Below, one piece after another: positions 19,229 to 28,347 of a stretch of 64,000 nt of DNA (its first letter is position 1; the number at the start of each line of letters is the position of its first letter). The notes below the pieces were generated by a model. It was not told where the DNA came from. It worked only from the letters and a program-made list of their open reading frames with translations, and made no database searches. Source of the DNA: Saprospiraceae bacterium. Its GTDB lineage: Bacteria > Bacteroidota > Bacteroidia > Chitinophagales > Saprospiraceae. The position numbers and the translations under genes are program-made. The stretch covers positions 10,379-74,378 of the forward strand of contig JAKVCU010000062.1 in the NCBI GenBank assembly GCA_022448955.1. Reading direction: 5' to 3'.

Positions 19229-20761
19229 ATGAAGAAATTTTCACTAGCTGCTGCTATTGTTTGTTGCAGCTTATTGTTTTTGGGAAATTCACTAGTTGCG
19301 CAAAAAAAGGGATATCATGCAATTGGTGCAAAAGTACTATTTGTTGATTTTGGATATTCTAATGGAGTAGATTCACTTGATGTGACGAATGCGCTAGAGT
19401 TGCAATACCTTCGTAATTTTAATAAATACCTCAGCTTTGCTGTTCCTGTAAAGATTGGTGTTGCAGATTTAGTAGATGATATTAATAATCGTACCATTTT
19501 CAGTATTGATGGTATTTTCCAATTGCAACTTCAAAGAGATTCCAGTTTTATTACGCCATATATTATGGCTGGTGGAGGTTGGATGAATGAGAATTTTGAG
19601 GAAGGTCATATTAATGTCCCAGTAGGAGTAGGTGCAAATCTAAATTTGAGCGAAAGCTTGATGATTAACATCCAAGCAGAATTCCGTCAAGCCCTTGTTA
19701 AAGATAGGAATAATGCTCATGTGGGGCTTGGTATGATGTATAAGCTTACAACACAAGATGCTGATAAAGACGGGGTCCCTGATTCTAAGGATGAATGCCC
19801 TAATCAAGCAGGGCCGGAAAATACTATGGGTTGCCCCGATTCTGATATGGATGGGATCCGTGATGCTAGAGATAAGTGTCCAACACTGCCTGGTAAAAAG
19901 GCTACTAGGGGTTGCCCCGATACAGATGGTGATGGCCTAACAGATAATGTTGATCCTTGCCCTAATGAAGCAGGTGATAATAATGGCTGCCCTGATACGG
20001 ATGGCGATGGTATTCACGATGGTATTGATAAATGCCCAGATGTAGCTGGTGTCGAGGCGCTCATGGGTTGCCCCGATGCGGATGGCGATGGTATTACTGA
20101 TGCAGATGATCAGTGCCCCAATGATAAGGGAACGGAAGCGACACAAGGCTGTCCGGATACTGATATGGATGGGATCTTGGATAAAGATGATCGTTGTCCA
20201 AATGAAGCTGGGGTCGCCTCTGCTCAAGGTTGCCCAGATGCAGATGGTGATGGTATAGCAGATGCCACGGACCGCTGCCCTAACAAAGCAGGGGAATCCA
20301 ACGGTTGTCCCGATACAGATGGTGATGGTATTGATGATGGTGATGATCGTTGCCCAAATATTGCAGGTATAGAAGAAAATAAAGGCTGTCCAGAGATTAA
20401 AAAAGAAGAAAAAGAAAAATTAAGGTTTGCCGCTCAGGCCGTTCAGTTTGAAACTGGAAAATCTACACTAAAAATAGCGTCTTATAATATCCTAAATGAT
20501 GTAGCGGATATTATGAAAAAATATGCTGGCTACCGATTAAGAATTGCTGGTCATACAGATAGTACCGGAGATAATGAACGCAATCTGGAATTATCCAAAG
20601 ATCGTGCACAAGCCTGCTACGATTACCTAATCTCGCAAGGGATCAATGCCAATCGTATGGTTTGGGAAGGGTATGGAGAAACCTTGCCAATAGCTAGCAA
20701 CAAAAGAAGCGCAGGTCGTCGTAAGAACAGAAGGGTAGAATTCGATCTATTTATCGAATAG
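19229..20761 (+). CDS. OmpA-family outer membrane protein with thrombospondin type 3 repeats
   Basis: 510 residues. A signal peptide ends near SLVAQ (residue 25). Residues 30-175 are a beta-barrel-like region (LQYLRNFNKYLSFAVPVKIG, PYIMAGGGWMN, SLMINIQAEFRQ). Residues 178-395 hold about ten calcium-binding thrombospondin type 3 repeats of the form DxDxDGIxDxxDxCPNxAG...GCP. The C-terminal OmpA peptidoglycan-binding domain (about 400-510) carries IAGHTDSTGDNERNLELSKDRA. It probably links the outer membrane to the cell wall. The tandem repeats create long spurious ORFs on both strands. Followed by a strong terminator. Confidence 0.95.
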   Translation: MKKFSLAAAIVCCSLLFLGNSLVAQKKGYHAIGAKVLFVDFGYSNGVDSLDVTNALELQYLRNFNKYLSFAVPVKIGVADLVDDINNRTIFSIDGIFQLQLQRDSSFITPYIMAGGGWMNENFEEGHINVPVGVGANLNLSESLMINIQAEFRQALVKDRNNAHVGLGMMYKLTTQDADKDGVPDSKDECPNQAGPENTMGCPDSDMDGIRDARDKCPTLPGKKATRGCPDTDGDGLTDNVDPCPNEAGDNNGCPDTDGDGIHDGIDKCPDVAGVEALMGCPDADGDGITDADDQCPNDKGTEATQGCPDTDMDGILDKDDRCPNEAGVASAQGCPDADGDGIADATDRCPNKAGESNGCPDTDGDGIDDGDDRCPNIAGIEENKGCPEIKKEEKEKLRFAAQAVQFETGKSTLKIASYNILNDVADIMKKYAGYRLRIAGHTDSTGDNERNLELSKDRAQACYDYLISQGINANRMVWEGYGETLPIASNKRSAGRRKNRRVEFDLFIE

Positions 20762-20780
20762 AATAAAAATAATGACCTAA

Positions 20781-20824
20781 AACAAAAAGAGGCAAAGAGC
20801 AAATGCTCCTAGCCTCTTTTTGTT
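20781..20824. terminator. Bidirectional rho-independent terminator between OmpA and purE genes
   Basis: AACAAAAAGAGGC (20781-20793) pairs with GCCTCTTTTTGTT (20812-20824), with an inner GAGC/GCTC pair. The flanking A and T runs make it functional in both directions between the convergent genes. Confidence 0.85.
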
Positions 20825-20876
20825 TATACAAACGAGCCCGCGAACTTCAAAAACATCCCCTCACAAAGTCCCAAAA

Positions 20877-21383
20877 TCACTCCTTTACATACCCCTCATA
20901 CCCCATCTCATCCAAACGATTATACTTCACAGCCACGGCATCCTTCAATTCTTGCATATAATCCAACATCTTTGCCCGAATGGCTTCATCACTACTTCCT
21001 AAAATCTGAGCAGCCAAAATTCCTGCATTTTTAGCTGCATTCAAAGCGACTGTTGCCACAGGAACACCATTTGGCATCTGCAAAATAGAAAGTACTGAGT
21101 CCCAACCATCAATAGAGTTAGAAGACTTGATCGGAACACCAATGACAGGTAGTGGTGACAAAGAGGCAACCATACCAGGTAAGTGAGCCGCACCGCCAGC
21201 ACCAGCAATAATTACTTTAATGCCACGAGTATGAGCATTAGTAGCAAAATCGAACATACGCTCAGGCGTACGATGTGCCGATACAATCGTAAGGTCAAAT
21301 GGAATCTCAAATTTCTTTAAAATATCTGCTGCCTGCCGCATAACTGCTAAGTCGGAGTCAGAACCCATTATGATGCTAATCAT
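20877..21383 (-). CDS. purE: N5-carboxyaminoimidazole ribonucleotide mutase
   Basis: 168 residues, class I PurE. The hallmark segments are MGSDSDL (residues 6-12), SAHRTPERM (about 42-50), [14 protein letters not shown] (about 68-81) and the [22 protein letters not shown] region. It rearranges N5-CAIR to CAIR in de novo purine synthesis in the cytoplasm. It is the last gene of a minus-strand run, 26 bases after the WG-repeat gene, with pncB and nrtR further upstream, so it may be co-transcribed with NAD salvage genes. purK is not in the window. Confidence 0.95.
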   Translation of the reverse strand: MISIIMGSDSDLAVMRQAADILKKFEIPFDLTIVSAHRTPERMFDFATNAHTRGIKVIIAGAGGAAHLPGMVASLSPLPVIGVPIKSSNSIDGWDSVLSILQMPNGVPVATVALNAAKNAGILAAQILGSSDEAIRAKMLDYMQELKDAVAVKYNRLDEMGYEGYVKE

Positions 21384-21409
21384 ATTGTCGTGATTTGTTT
21401 CTTAAATGT

Positions 21410-22597
21410 TTAACGATATACTTGAACTTGAGCCAAGCCTTCAGAAAAGTCTCGCAAATCTAAATATTTTGGTGGAATAACCACCTCACCTCGTTTATTA
21501 ACCATCGCAATTCCTCCATAGACAGCCGCCCTTGCTAGACCATCTTGATATCCCCACACCAATCCAAACTGAGGGTCTGTAATGATTTCTCCACTTTTAT
21601 GTACCAAACCCCATAATCGACCTAATTTATAAGCAGCTATTCCCTCTTTAAAGCTGTATAGCTGCTCAAATTCTCGTGCTAAGACTAATTCACCCTCCTT
21701 ATTAATGAAGTTGTATTTCTGCCCTCTATGAACGCCCCAAAGTTCTTCTCCGGCATACCATAAGGCTTTGAATTGTGGTTGAACAACGAACTTACCTTCT
21801 TTGTCAATTAATCCGTAAGATCCTTCTGATTTGGCTGGGGCCAAATCACCATTAAAATCTTGTGCATTGTCAAATTGGATTGGAATAATCACTTCTCCTT
21901 GCATATCTAAATAGCCAAACTTCCCGTCTTCTCTTACTCTAATGAGGCCACTAGAAGGGAAGTTTATCTTAGAATAGGAAGGTTTGATAATCCAACCCCC
22001 ACTTTTATCAATCAGGCCGTACTTACCCATTGATTTGGCTTTCGCCAAACCATTTTTAAAGTCAGAAGCAGACTCAAATTGTGCTTTAATTATTTTTTCT
22101 CCTTTTTCATTCAGGAAACCAATTTGATCATTTTCTCTAAATCTAGCTCTGCCGTCTTTAAAATCCCAAGCTGTTTCGACCCTAGTCTCGAATGCGGTTT
22201 CTCCATATTTATTGATAAATCCCGTGGTATGATCAAAGGTTTCTACTCTCGCTAAACCTTCAGAGAAGGACCATGCACCCTTGTATTGAATAGGAATCAC
22301 CTCTTTTCCACTTTTATCGATATAGCCCCATTTACCTCTTTTACGCACCACGGCCATTCCTTCTTTAAAGCCTCTATTGTCATCAAATTGAGCATCAATT
22401 ACTAGCTTACCCTTGGTGTCCATATATCCCCACTTAAAATCAGATTCTTCAAAATCGTCTTGCGGTGGTGGGAGCTCAGTATATTCTTCTAGATTGGTTG
22501 ACGATGTTTTTGGAACATCATTCTGACAACTGCCAAAGAGAATAGTCAACCCAATGAATACATAGCAACAATAGAAATTTTTGGAAAAAGCTATCAT
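21410..22597 (-). CDS. WG-repeat lipoprotein
   Basis: 395 residues. A hydrophobic N-terminus ends in FGSC, a plausible lipobox. Almost the whole mature protein is about eleven WG repeats of 35-40 residues ([52 protein letters not shown] and so on). WG repeats form beta-rich arrays of no fixed function, usually extracytoplasmic. Its ATG overlaps the nrtR stop (ATGA), so it is translationally coupled to the NAD regulator gene, an unexpected partner. Confidence 0.9.
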   Translation of the reverse strand: MIAFSKNFYCCYVFIGLTILFGSCQNDVPKTSSTNLEEYTELPPPQDDFEESDFKWGYMDTKGKLVIDAQFDDNRGFKEGMAVVRKRGKWGYIDKSGKEVIPIQYKGAWSFSEGLARVETFDHTTGFINKYGETAFETRVETAWDFKDGRARFRENDQIGFLNEKGEKIIKAQFESASDFKNGLAKAKSMGKYGLIDKSGGWIIKPSYSKINFPSSGLIRVREDGKFGYLDMQGEVIIPIQFDNAQDFNGDLAPAKSEGSYGLIDKEGKFVVQPQFKALWYAGEELWGVHRGQKYNFINKEGELVLAREFEQLYSFKEGIAAYKLGRLWGLVHKSGEIITDPQFGLVWGYQDGLARAAVYGGIAMVNKRGEVVIPPKYLDLRDFSEGLAQVQVYR

Positions 22598-23310
22598 ATT
22601 TCAAAGTCTAATCCACGTTTGAGAAGATCGTTATGTCTTTCTTTGACAAGCTGCTCATATTTGCTTTTGTCAAAGCTATACAATTTGGCAGGACGGTGTG
22701 CCACACCAGTCTGAATACCCACCTCATTTAAAACGCCCATTTTCTGAATTCTGGTGCGGAAGTTTCGCTTATTTAATTCTTTTACGCCAAGTATAGTTTC
22801 ATAAAGTTTTTGCAATTGAGAAAGCGTAAACTGTTCTGGCAATAATTCAAAGCCTACAGGCTGGTATCGTACCTTTGCTCTCAAACGATTAAGTGCTGTT
22901 TGATAAATCAATTGATGATCAAAAGCCAAAGCAGGCATTTTTTCCTGACTGAACCAATTTACATTTCTAGCATCCGAAGAAGCTTGTACGGGATGCTCAT
23001 CCAAATTAACTAGTGCAAAGTAAGCAACACTAACTACTCTTCCCCTTGGGTCTCGCCTTGGCGCTCCAAAGGTGTATAACTGCTCGATGAAGACGTCTTT
23101 CACACCTGTTTCTTCCTCTAGTTCTCGTAGCGCCGCATTTTCCAAATCTTCTTCCATATCTACAAAACCACCTGGTAATGCCCAATGGTCTTTATAAGGG
23201 GCATGTCCTCTTTGGATCAACAAAACTTTCAAATCGTTGCTGCTATCCATTCCAAAAATTACACAATCAACGGTTAAGGCTGGTCTTGGATATTCGTAGG
23301 TATATGACAT
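22594..23310 (-). CDS. nrtR: NrtR-type Nudix-family regulator of NAD metabolism
   Basis: 238 residues with an N-terminal Nudix domain and a C-terminal winged helix (about residues 160-238, with [18 protein letters not shown] as the likely recognition region). NrtR proteins repress NAD biosynthesis and salvage genes and are released by ADP-ribose. The Nudix box [18 protein letters not shown] followed by EEETGV is fully intact (GX5EX7REUXEEXGU), so hydrolase activity on ADP-ribose-like compounds may remain. The gene starts on the base after the pncB stop codon, the classic regulator-target pairing. A candidate operator lies upstream of pncB at 24783-24807. Confidence 0.88.
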   Translation of the reverse strand: MSYTYEYPRPALTVDCVIFGMDSSNDLKVLLIQRGHAPYKDHWALPGGFVDMEEDLENAALRELEEETGVKDVFIEQLYTFGAPRRDPRGRVVSVAYFALVNLDEHPVQASSDARNVNWFSQEKMPALAFDHQLIYQTALNRLRAKVRYQPVGFELLPEQFTLSQLQKLYETILGVKELNKRNFRTRIQKMGVLNEVGIQTGVAHRPAKLYSFDKSKYEQLVKERHNDLLKRGLDFEI

Positions 23311-24765
23311 CTAATTAACTGTATTTTGTTTGATCAAGGTAGTCTTGGTTTTCAAAAGACGTTGCTCTAAGCCAATCGCATAATTTTTAATATCTACCTT
23401 GGAAAATAAGGCTTGTTGTGCCAAACTGAAAGCTCGAATTTCATTAATGGCGGGACTTTCATAGACTAGTTTCCCCCCTGAAAATATTGGCTTTAACAAA
23501 TACTGACTATCCTTTCCTTCAAAATTAAAAACTTTGTTCGTGTTTTGGTCGATTAGCACCTGCTTTTGCATGTTTTCTACCATATTCATTAGCATATCAC
23601 CCGATGGCAAGCCATTTTCATCATAAAATCGCTGCACTTGCAAAATACCAGGGTTGGAAACTTTAAGCATATCCTCTGAAAGCTTCAGTTTATACTTCCA
23701 TTGACCACGTCTATTTTTAATGGCTGACAATTTATACACTCCACCTAAGGCCGCTTGGTCGTAGGCGGTCGCCAAACGTGTCCCAATACCCCACACATCA
23801 ATTTGTGCGCCCTGTGCTTTTAGTTCTTTAATTCGGTATTCGTCCAAGTCATTACTTGCTACAATAACTGCTTTTTTAAAGCCAGTGCCATTGAGTAAGG
23901 TTCTTGTTTTTTTGCTAAGAGCTGCTAAATCGCCACTATCTAGCCGAATACCTATCATCTCATGCCCTAAAGACCGAAGCTTCGTACCTAGCTTGATCGC
24001 ATTTTTTACGCCTTGAATGGTATCATAAGTATCGACCAAGAAAATGCAGTTATTGGGCATCGCCTCTGCATATGACTCAAATGCTTCTAACTCATTTTCA
24101 AATCCCATTACCCAAGAATGAGCATGCGTACCTTTTATAGGTATCCCATATAATCGACCAGCCATTACATTACTCGTACCATGACAACCACCAATATAGG
24201 CCGACCGGCTAGCTGTAATGCTTCCATCCAAACCTTGTGCTCGACGCATTCCAAATTCAAACACATGATCACCTTCAGCAGCTTGTACAATTCTTGCAGA
24301 TTTTGTTGCAACTAAAGTAGAAAAATTGATAATATTTAATAAAGCTGTTTCAATCAATTGGGCTTGTAGCCAAGGACCTTTTATACGTACCATTGGCTGA
24401 TGAGGAAATACGATTTGACCTTCAGGAATGGCATCAACATCACATTGAAATTCCATACGCTGCAGATAATTCAGAAAACTTTCGTCAAATAATGCTTTGC
24501 CATCCGAACCCTTTAATCCACCTAAATACTGAATATCCTGAACCGTAAATGTCAAGTTCTCTAGATAATCAATGACTAAGGCTAATCCCGCCGAAATAGC
24601 ATAATACCCCTTAAATGGATTTTTGCGATAAAATAAATGGAAAACAACTTCTTTATCATGTAAATTATTTTTCCAATATCCATAGGCCATGGTCAGCTGA
24701 TACAGATCGGTCAATAAACCAAAACCCGCTTTGTGCCAAGTAGAAAGATGTGATTTGGGGGCCAT
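23311..24765 (-). CDS. pncB: Nicotinate phosphoribosyltransferase
   Basis: 484 residues. LLTDLYQLTMAYGYW near the N-terminus, EFGMRRAQG and STSNVMAG-like segments (GGCHGTSNVMAGRLYGIP), GTHAHSWVMGF with the phosphorylated-histidine region, and RLDSGDLAALSKK are all hallmarks of the family. It converts nicotinate and PRPP to nicotinate mononucleotide in the Preiss-Handler NAD salvage route. First gene of the run pncB-nrtR-WG-purE; the candidate NrtR operator begins 18 bases upstream of its start codon. Confidence 0.95.
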   Translation of the reverse strand: MAPKSHLSTWHKAGFGLLTDLYQLTMAYGYWKNNLHDKEVVFHLFYRKNPFKGYYAISAGLALVIDYLENLTFTVQDIQYLGGLKGSDGKALFDESFLNYLQRMEFQCDVDAIPEGQIVFPHQPMVRIKGPWLQAQLIETALLNIINFSTLVATKSARIVQAAEGDHVFEFGMRRAQGLDGSITASRSAYIGGCHGTSNVMAGRLYGIPIKGTHAHSWVMGFENELEAFESYAEAMPNNCIFLVDTYDTIQGVKNAIKLGTKLRSLGHEMIGIRLDSGDLAALSKKTRTLLNGTGFKKAVIVASNDLDEYRIKELKAQGAQIDVWGIGTRLATAYDQAALGGVYKLSAIKNRRGQWKYKLKLSEDMLKVSNPGILQVQRFYDENGLPSGDMLMNMVENMQKQVLIDQNTNKVFNFEGKDSQYLLKPIFSGGKLVYESPAINEIRAFSLAQQALFSKVDIKNYAIGLEQRLLKTKTTLIKQNTVN

Positions 24766-24782
24766 AGAAATATTATTTTTTG

Positions 24783-24807
24783 ACTTAGTTTAAAATCAAA
24801 ACTAAGT
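24783..24807 (-). promoter_or_regulatory. Candidate NrtR operator overlapping the pncB -7 box
   Basis: ACTTAGTTT (24783-24791) and AAACTAAGT (24799-24807) form a perfect 9-bp inverted repeat with a 7-base centre. On the minus strand, TAGTTTTG (24804-24797) inside it is a perfect TAnnTTTG -7 box pointing towards pncB. A repressor bound here would cover the promoter. I saw no clear -33 TTTG. Assignment to NrtR is inference from position beside pncB-nrtR. Confidence 0.6.
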
Positions 24808-24849
24808 TAGTTGGAAAAAAGTTCATATTCAAGTCTTTTTAAATTTTTT

Positions 24850-24857
24850 TATTTTTG
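24850..24857 (+). promoter_or_regulatory. -7 box (TATTTTTG) for the gene at 24930
   Basis: A perfect TAnnTTTG match, transcribed divergently from the pncB operon. No clear -33 element is seen. Confidence 0.35.
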
Positions 24858-24929
24858 AACCAACGAAATAGGGGATAAGAGATGACTTTAAATTGGATCA
24901 ATTGGATTTGTGCATCATTAATCATTTAC

Positions 24930-25526
24930 ATGAGATATATTACATCATTCCTGTTCTTACTTTCTTGCTTTACAATTGGTGCACAGGAAATAGAATTGGA
25001 TAGCAGTGGGCAATTACCATTTTTAACATTAGCTAATGAGGTCAATAGTTGGAAAGAACTACGTTCTTATGAAGGACGATTTAGAATTGTAATGCCGGGA
25101 GAAGTTGAGGAAAAAAGTTATACCTTGGCTACTGATGTAGGTGACTTGACTTACCGAACTTTTTACTGCCAGTTGCCATTAAAGGGATCTGACAATTTAA
25201 TGTATATGCTAAGTTATGTTGATTATCCAGAGGGAGCTATACATTCTGATTCTATCGCGTTGATACCAGAATTTTTTGAAGCTACCATGGATGCTGCTGC
25301 TCAAAGTGTTAAAGGTGATTTAGTATACAGTGGCACAGATAACTATAAAGGCTACCCCGGAAGAAGATGGCGTATCGATTACCTCAGAGGAAGTGCTGTT
25401 ATTAAAACCAGGGCGGTCATTGTAGAGCATAGATACTATGCCATCCAAACGATTACAAAAAAGGACAAAAACCTCAACCTCTCTACCGATAAGTTTTTCG
25501 AAAGCTTTACCATTTTTGTGGATTAA
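24930..25526 (+). CDS. Secreted protein of unknown function
   Basis: 198 residues from the ATG at 24930, chosen over 24882 because it opens a clean signal peptide (MRYITSFLFLLSCFTIGAQ). The mature part has the layout FRIVMPGEVEEK...DLTYRTF...YMLSYVDYPEG...GYPGRRWRIDYL...ARAVIVEHRYYAIQT-like end, a pattern I associate with loosely defined periplasmic or secreted domains in Bacteroidota and other phyla. No enzymatic motif is visible. It is 38 bases before the amidohydrolase gene, so an operon is likely. Confidence 0.7.
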   Translation: MRYITSFLFLLSCFTIGAQEIELDSSGQLPFLTLANEVNSWKELRSYEGRFRIVMPGEVEEKSYTLATDVGDLTYRTFYCQLPLKGSDNLMYMLSYVDYPEGAIHSDSIALIPEFFEATMDAAAQSVKGDLVYSGTDNYKGYPGRRWRIDYLRGSAVIKTRAVIVEHRYYAIQTITKKDKNLNLSTDKFFESFTIFVD

Positions 25527-25564
25527 TGATCGCAATTATTTAATTTCATACGGTCACCTAAATT

Positions 25565-26914
25565 ATGATTAGTATGAAACAAGCCTATCTTCTTCTACTC
25601 TTATGTCTATTGGGCATATTTGCGAAAGCCCAGAGTAATGTGAAAGCATTAGTTGGCGGTACCTTAATTGATGGCTATGGCGCAGAGCCTATTAAAAATA
25701 GTGTGATCATCATTGAAGGAAAGCGAATAAAAGCCATTGGTAATATCAGCAATATTGAAATTCCAGCCAAGGCAGAAGTGATCTCCATGGAAGGCATGAG
25801 TGTAATGCCAGGCCTTTGGGATATGCATGTCCATCTCATGATTAATGGACATAGTAATTATGCGTATTGGGATAAAAAGTATCCTCCTTTATTCAAGGAT
25901 GTGATTATGCCTTCTTCTGCACAGCAGTTACTGTATGCTGGCGTAACAAGTGCAAGAGACTTGGGGGCTCCGCTAGAAGAGAGTATAGCGGTACGTGATG
26001 CTATAAATCGAGGCGAAATCGAGGGGCCGAGTATGTATATGTCTGGGCCTTTTATTCAGCACGAACCCTATCCCGGAACAGAAATGTTTCGATGGGGCGT
26101 AAATGGGGTAGAAGATGCTCGTGCTAAAGTCAAAAAACTGGCAGATGCAGGAGTAGATTGTATCAAGTTGATTGATCAAGATCAGATGGCAATGGAGGAA
26201 GTGTATGCTGTGGTAGATGAGGCACATAAACATAAGCTTACAGTAGTCGCACACTCCCATCGTCCGGAGGAGATTCGTCGGGCTTTGTTGGCAGGGGTAG
26301 ACTGTTTTGAGCATACAGGCCATGCCACTGCTCCAGAGTATCCGGCAGATGTCATGCAAATGATCAAGGAAAGAACTGCTTCTGGCAAAAAGCTATTTTG
26401 GACACCCACCATTGAAGGACTATGGAATTATGAATATACTCGTGATAATCCAGAGGCATTAGATAATGACTCTTGGCATAGAGGTTTGCCGGATAGTATA
26501 ATCCAAGATATCAAAGCCTCTATTGTTTATCCTCGTCGGCTAAGCTACTTTCAAATTACGCCTTATCGTAAGCCCACGCTTGCGCGAAAATTTAATCAAT
26601 TAAAAGAAGCTGGAGTGGTGTTAATGATTGGGACAGATAGTGGAATCCCAATGAAATTTCATTCACAATCTACTTGGCATGAATTAGACGTTTGGGTGAA
26701 TGAATTGGATTATGATCCTATTCTGGCCATTAAGGCTGCTACCTATTGGCCATCTGTAATGATGGGGGTAGATCAAGATTATGGTACTATTGCTGAAGGT
26801 AAATATGCTGATATTATTGCGGTTAGGGGAGATGTCCTCCGTTATATTTCCTTATTACAAGATGTTGATTTTGTAATGAAACACGGCAAGGTGATTGTTC
26901 ATGATAAAGATTAA
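25565..26914 (+). CDS. Exported metal-dependent amidohydrolase (imidazolonepropionase-like)
   Basis: 449 residues with a signal peptide (ending AKAQ; starts at 25565 or 25574). The amidohydrolase superfamily barrel is shown by GLWDMHVHL with the HxH metal ligands (about residues 88-94), the VVAHSHRPEEI strand with a metal-binding His, FEHTGHA, and MIGTDSGIP with the catalytic Asp. The GTI..GKYADIIAVRGD C-terminus is typical of secreted imidazolonepropionase-like or Xaa-Pro dipeptidase-like hydrolases. Substrate unknown; a cyclic amide or peptide is likely. Confidence 0.88.
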   Translation: MISMKQAYLLLLLCLLGIFAKAQSNVKALVGGTLIDGYGAEPIKNSVIIIEGKRIKAIGNISNIEIPAKAEVISMEGMSVMPGLWDMHVHLMINGHSNYAYWDKKYPPLFKDVIMPSSAQQLLYAGVTSARDLGAPLEESIAVRDAINRGEIEGPSMYMSGPFIQHEPYPGTEMFRWGVNGVEDARAKVKKLADAGVDCIKLIDQDQMAMEEVYAVVDEAHKHKLTVVAHSHRPEEIRRALLAGVDCFEHTGHATAPEYPADVMQMIKERTASGKKLFWTPTIEGLWNYEYTRDNPEALDNDSWHRGLPDSIIQDIKASIVYPRRLSYFQITPYRKPTLARKFNQLKEAGVVLMIGTDSGIPMKFHSQSTWHELDVWVNELDYDPILAIKAATYWPSVMMGVDQDYGTIAEGKYADIIAVRGDVLRYISLLQDVDFVMKHGKVIVHDKD

Positions 26915-27083
26915 AACCTTTTTAAGAATTTATTCTTTGAGCCAAAGAGATCCCATAGTTTAAATCGTATCGATGATGGATAATTAGGCAACACTGCATC
27001 CGAAAATGAAGGACTACATGCTTATAAATATAACTTTACTTCGTCGAAAAAAATGAAAATGTAGCGTATGAAGATCTATAATA

Positions 27084-27542
27084 GTGAATGGTCAAAAAAT
27101 AAATAAAATGCTTTTTTTAATTATTATGGGGGTGGTGACGGGAGTAGTTTTAATTTATAAAAATGGTTCTTCATTAAATAGGTTAAATTTCTTAAAAAAA
27201 TACGGAGAGGAAACATATGCAGAAGTTATAGAAAATAAGAAAGTCTATGAGAATGATTTATCCGATGAATATTATCGAGATCCATTAGAAGCTAAATTTG
27301 TTCCAATACTTAAGTTTATTGATGAACTTGGCAATGAATATATAATTCGAGATACAGCAGCTATATATTCTGAGAAGCAGGAGATTGGAAAAAGGAGGAA
27401 GATAATCTATGACCCTGAAGATCCATCAATTTATCTAATTGATTCCGACGAAAAAGAGATTCCAATAATTTTTGGGATAATAATCGGTATTATATTTTTT
27501 CTACTATCCGCATATTTATTAATTGATTACAATAAATATTAA
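27084..27542 (+). CDS. DUF3592-like membrane protein
   Basis: 152 residues from a GTG; an ATG at 27108 is the alternative. One membrane helix lies near each end (about 10-25 and 130-147), with a soluble beta region between. That region contains YAEVIENKK, a central FVPILKFIDELGNEY and the closing KRRKIIYDPEDPSIYLID, the pattern of DUF3592 domains (xVxYdPxdPxxaxld). Function unknown. The gene stands alone. Confidence 0.65.
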   Translation: MNGQKINKMLFLIIMGVVTGVVLIYKNGSSLNRLNFLKKYGEETYAEVIENKKVYENDLSDEYYRDPLEAKFVPILKFIDELGNEYIIRDTAAIYSEKQEIGKRRKIIYDPEDPSIYLIDSDEKEIPIIFGIIIGIIFFLLSAYLLIDYNKY

Positions 27543-27668
27543 AAACTAGAAAATATCTGCCGAGATTAGCAGCAAACATCAAAGGCTCTTGTTAAATCCT
27601 TTATTAGGAAGAGTATCGGATGCTAAAAAAAATAAGCTGTCGATTTAAAGAATAGATTATACCAAAGT

Positions 27669-27763
27669 GCCTTTACCTTAACCTCCGTAAGAATAACAAT
27701 GCTTTGTTTTCATTTCTATGAAAAGCTCTGTGCTATTATTTTACGGAGGCTCACTGTAAAGGC
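27669..27763. repeat. 95-bp imperfect palindrome between DUF3592 and msrB genes
   Basis: Nested inverted segments: GCCTTTAC (27669) with GTAAAGGC (27756), CCTCCGTAA (27682) with TTACGGAGG (27741), AATA with TATT, and GCTTT with AAAGC. These would fold into one long bulged hairpin. It lies between convergent genes, ending 10 bases before the msrB stop codon, so it may be a shared terminator or a mobile palindromic unit. No second copy is seen in the window. Confidence 0.55.
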
Positions 27764-27772
27764 TGCTGTATG

Positions 27773-28156
27773 TTATTGGTCTTTTCTCTTTTCGAAATTG
27801 ATCGAAAGAGAGTTTACACAGTGACGTGTATTTTTTGCTGTAAAGCGCTCACCCCGGAAAACATGGCCTAAGTGACCACCACAATTGGCACAAACGATTT
27901 CTGTTCTTCTACCGTCTGCGTCTGGCACTTCCGCTACATTACTTGAAATAGCATCATCAAAACTTGGCCACCCACAACCAGAATCAAACTTGGTGTTAGA
28001 ATCAAACAGTGGAGTGTTACACTGGCGACAAGTATATACACCATCTCCTTTATGATTGTAAAATTCACCTGTAAAAGGACGTTCTGTTCCCTTATGTAAA
28101 AGAACATAAGCCTCCTCTGGGCTCAACCTATTGTATTCTTCCTTATTGGTCTTCAT
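27773..28156 (-). CDS. msrB: Peptide-methionine (R)-S-oxide reductase
   Basis: 127 residues. The family landmarks are GEFYNHKGDGVYTCRQC (with one zinc CxxC), FDSGCGWPSF, VCANCGGHLGHVF (second zinc CxxC) and the catalytic RHCVNSLS near the C-terminus. It repairs methionine-R-sulfoxide in oxidised proteins. No signal peptide, so cytoplasmic. No msrA fusion or neighbour is present. Confidence 0.95.
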   Translation of the reverse strand: MKTNKEEYNRLSPEEAYVLLHKGTERPFTGEFYNHKGDGVYTCRQCNTPLFDSNTKFDSGCGWPSFDDAISSNVAEVPDADGRRTEIVCANCGGHLGHVFRGERFTAKNTRHCVNSLSINFEKRKDQ

Positions 28157-28253
28157 ACGTACTTTTTGTTAAGTGCTTGCTACCAAAGTGCGTGTAGCGT
28201 AAATTATTCTACTTCAATATAACAAGAAGGAGTGAATTTGGGTTCAACCCGAA

Positions 28254-28278
28254 GAGGAAGCTCCCAAAAGAGCTTCTC
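28254..28278. terminator. Hairpin downstream of the lipocalin-like gene
   Basis: GGAAGCTC (28256-28263) pairs with GAGCTTCT (28270-28277) around a CCAAAA loop, following the 3' end of the minus-strand gene at 28348. No T run, so the terminator role is tentative. Confidence 0.35.
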
Positions 28279-28347
28279 AGCAAGAGTAAAATGTTGAAGG
28301 CTAGTTTATCTTTTAGGCGAGGCTATAGGAATGATGTTAAGCTTCAT

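Noticed and set aside
19937-20258. ORFs on both strands within the OmpA gene
   Set aside because: They are by-products of the tandem thrombospondin type 3 repeat DNA.
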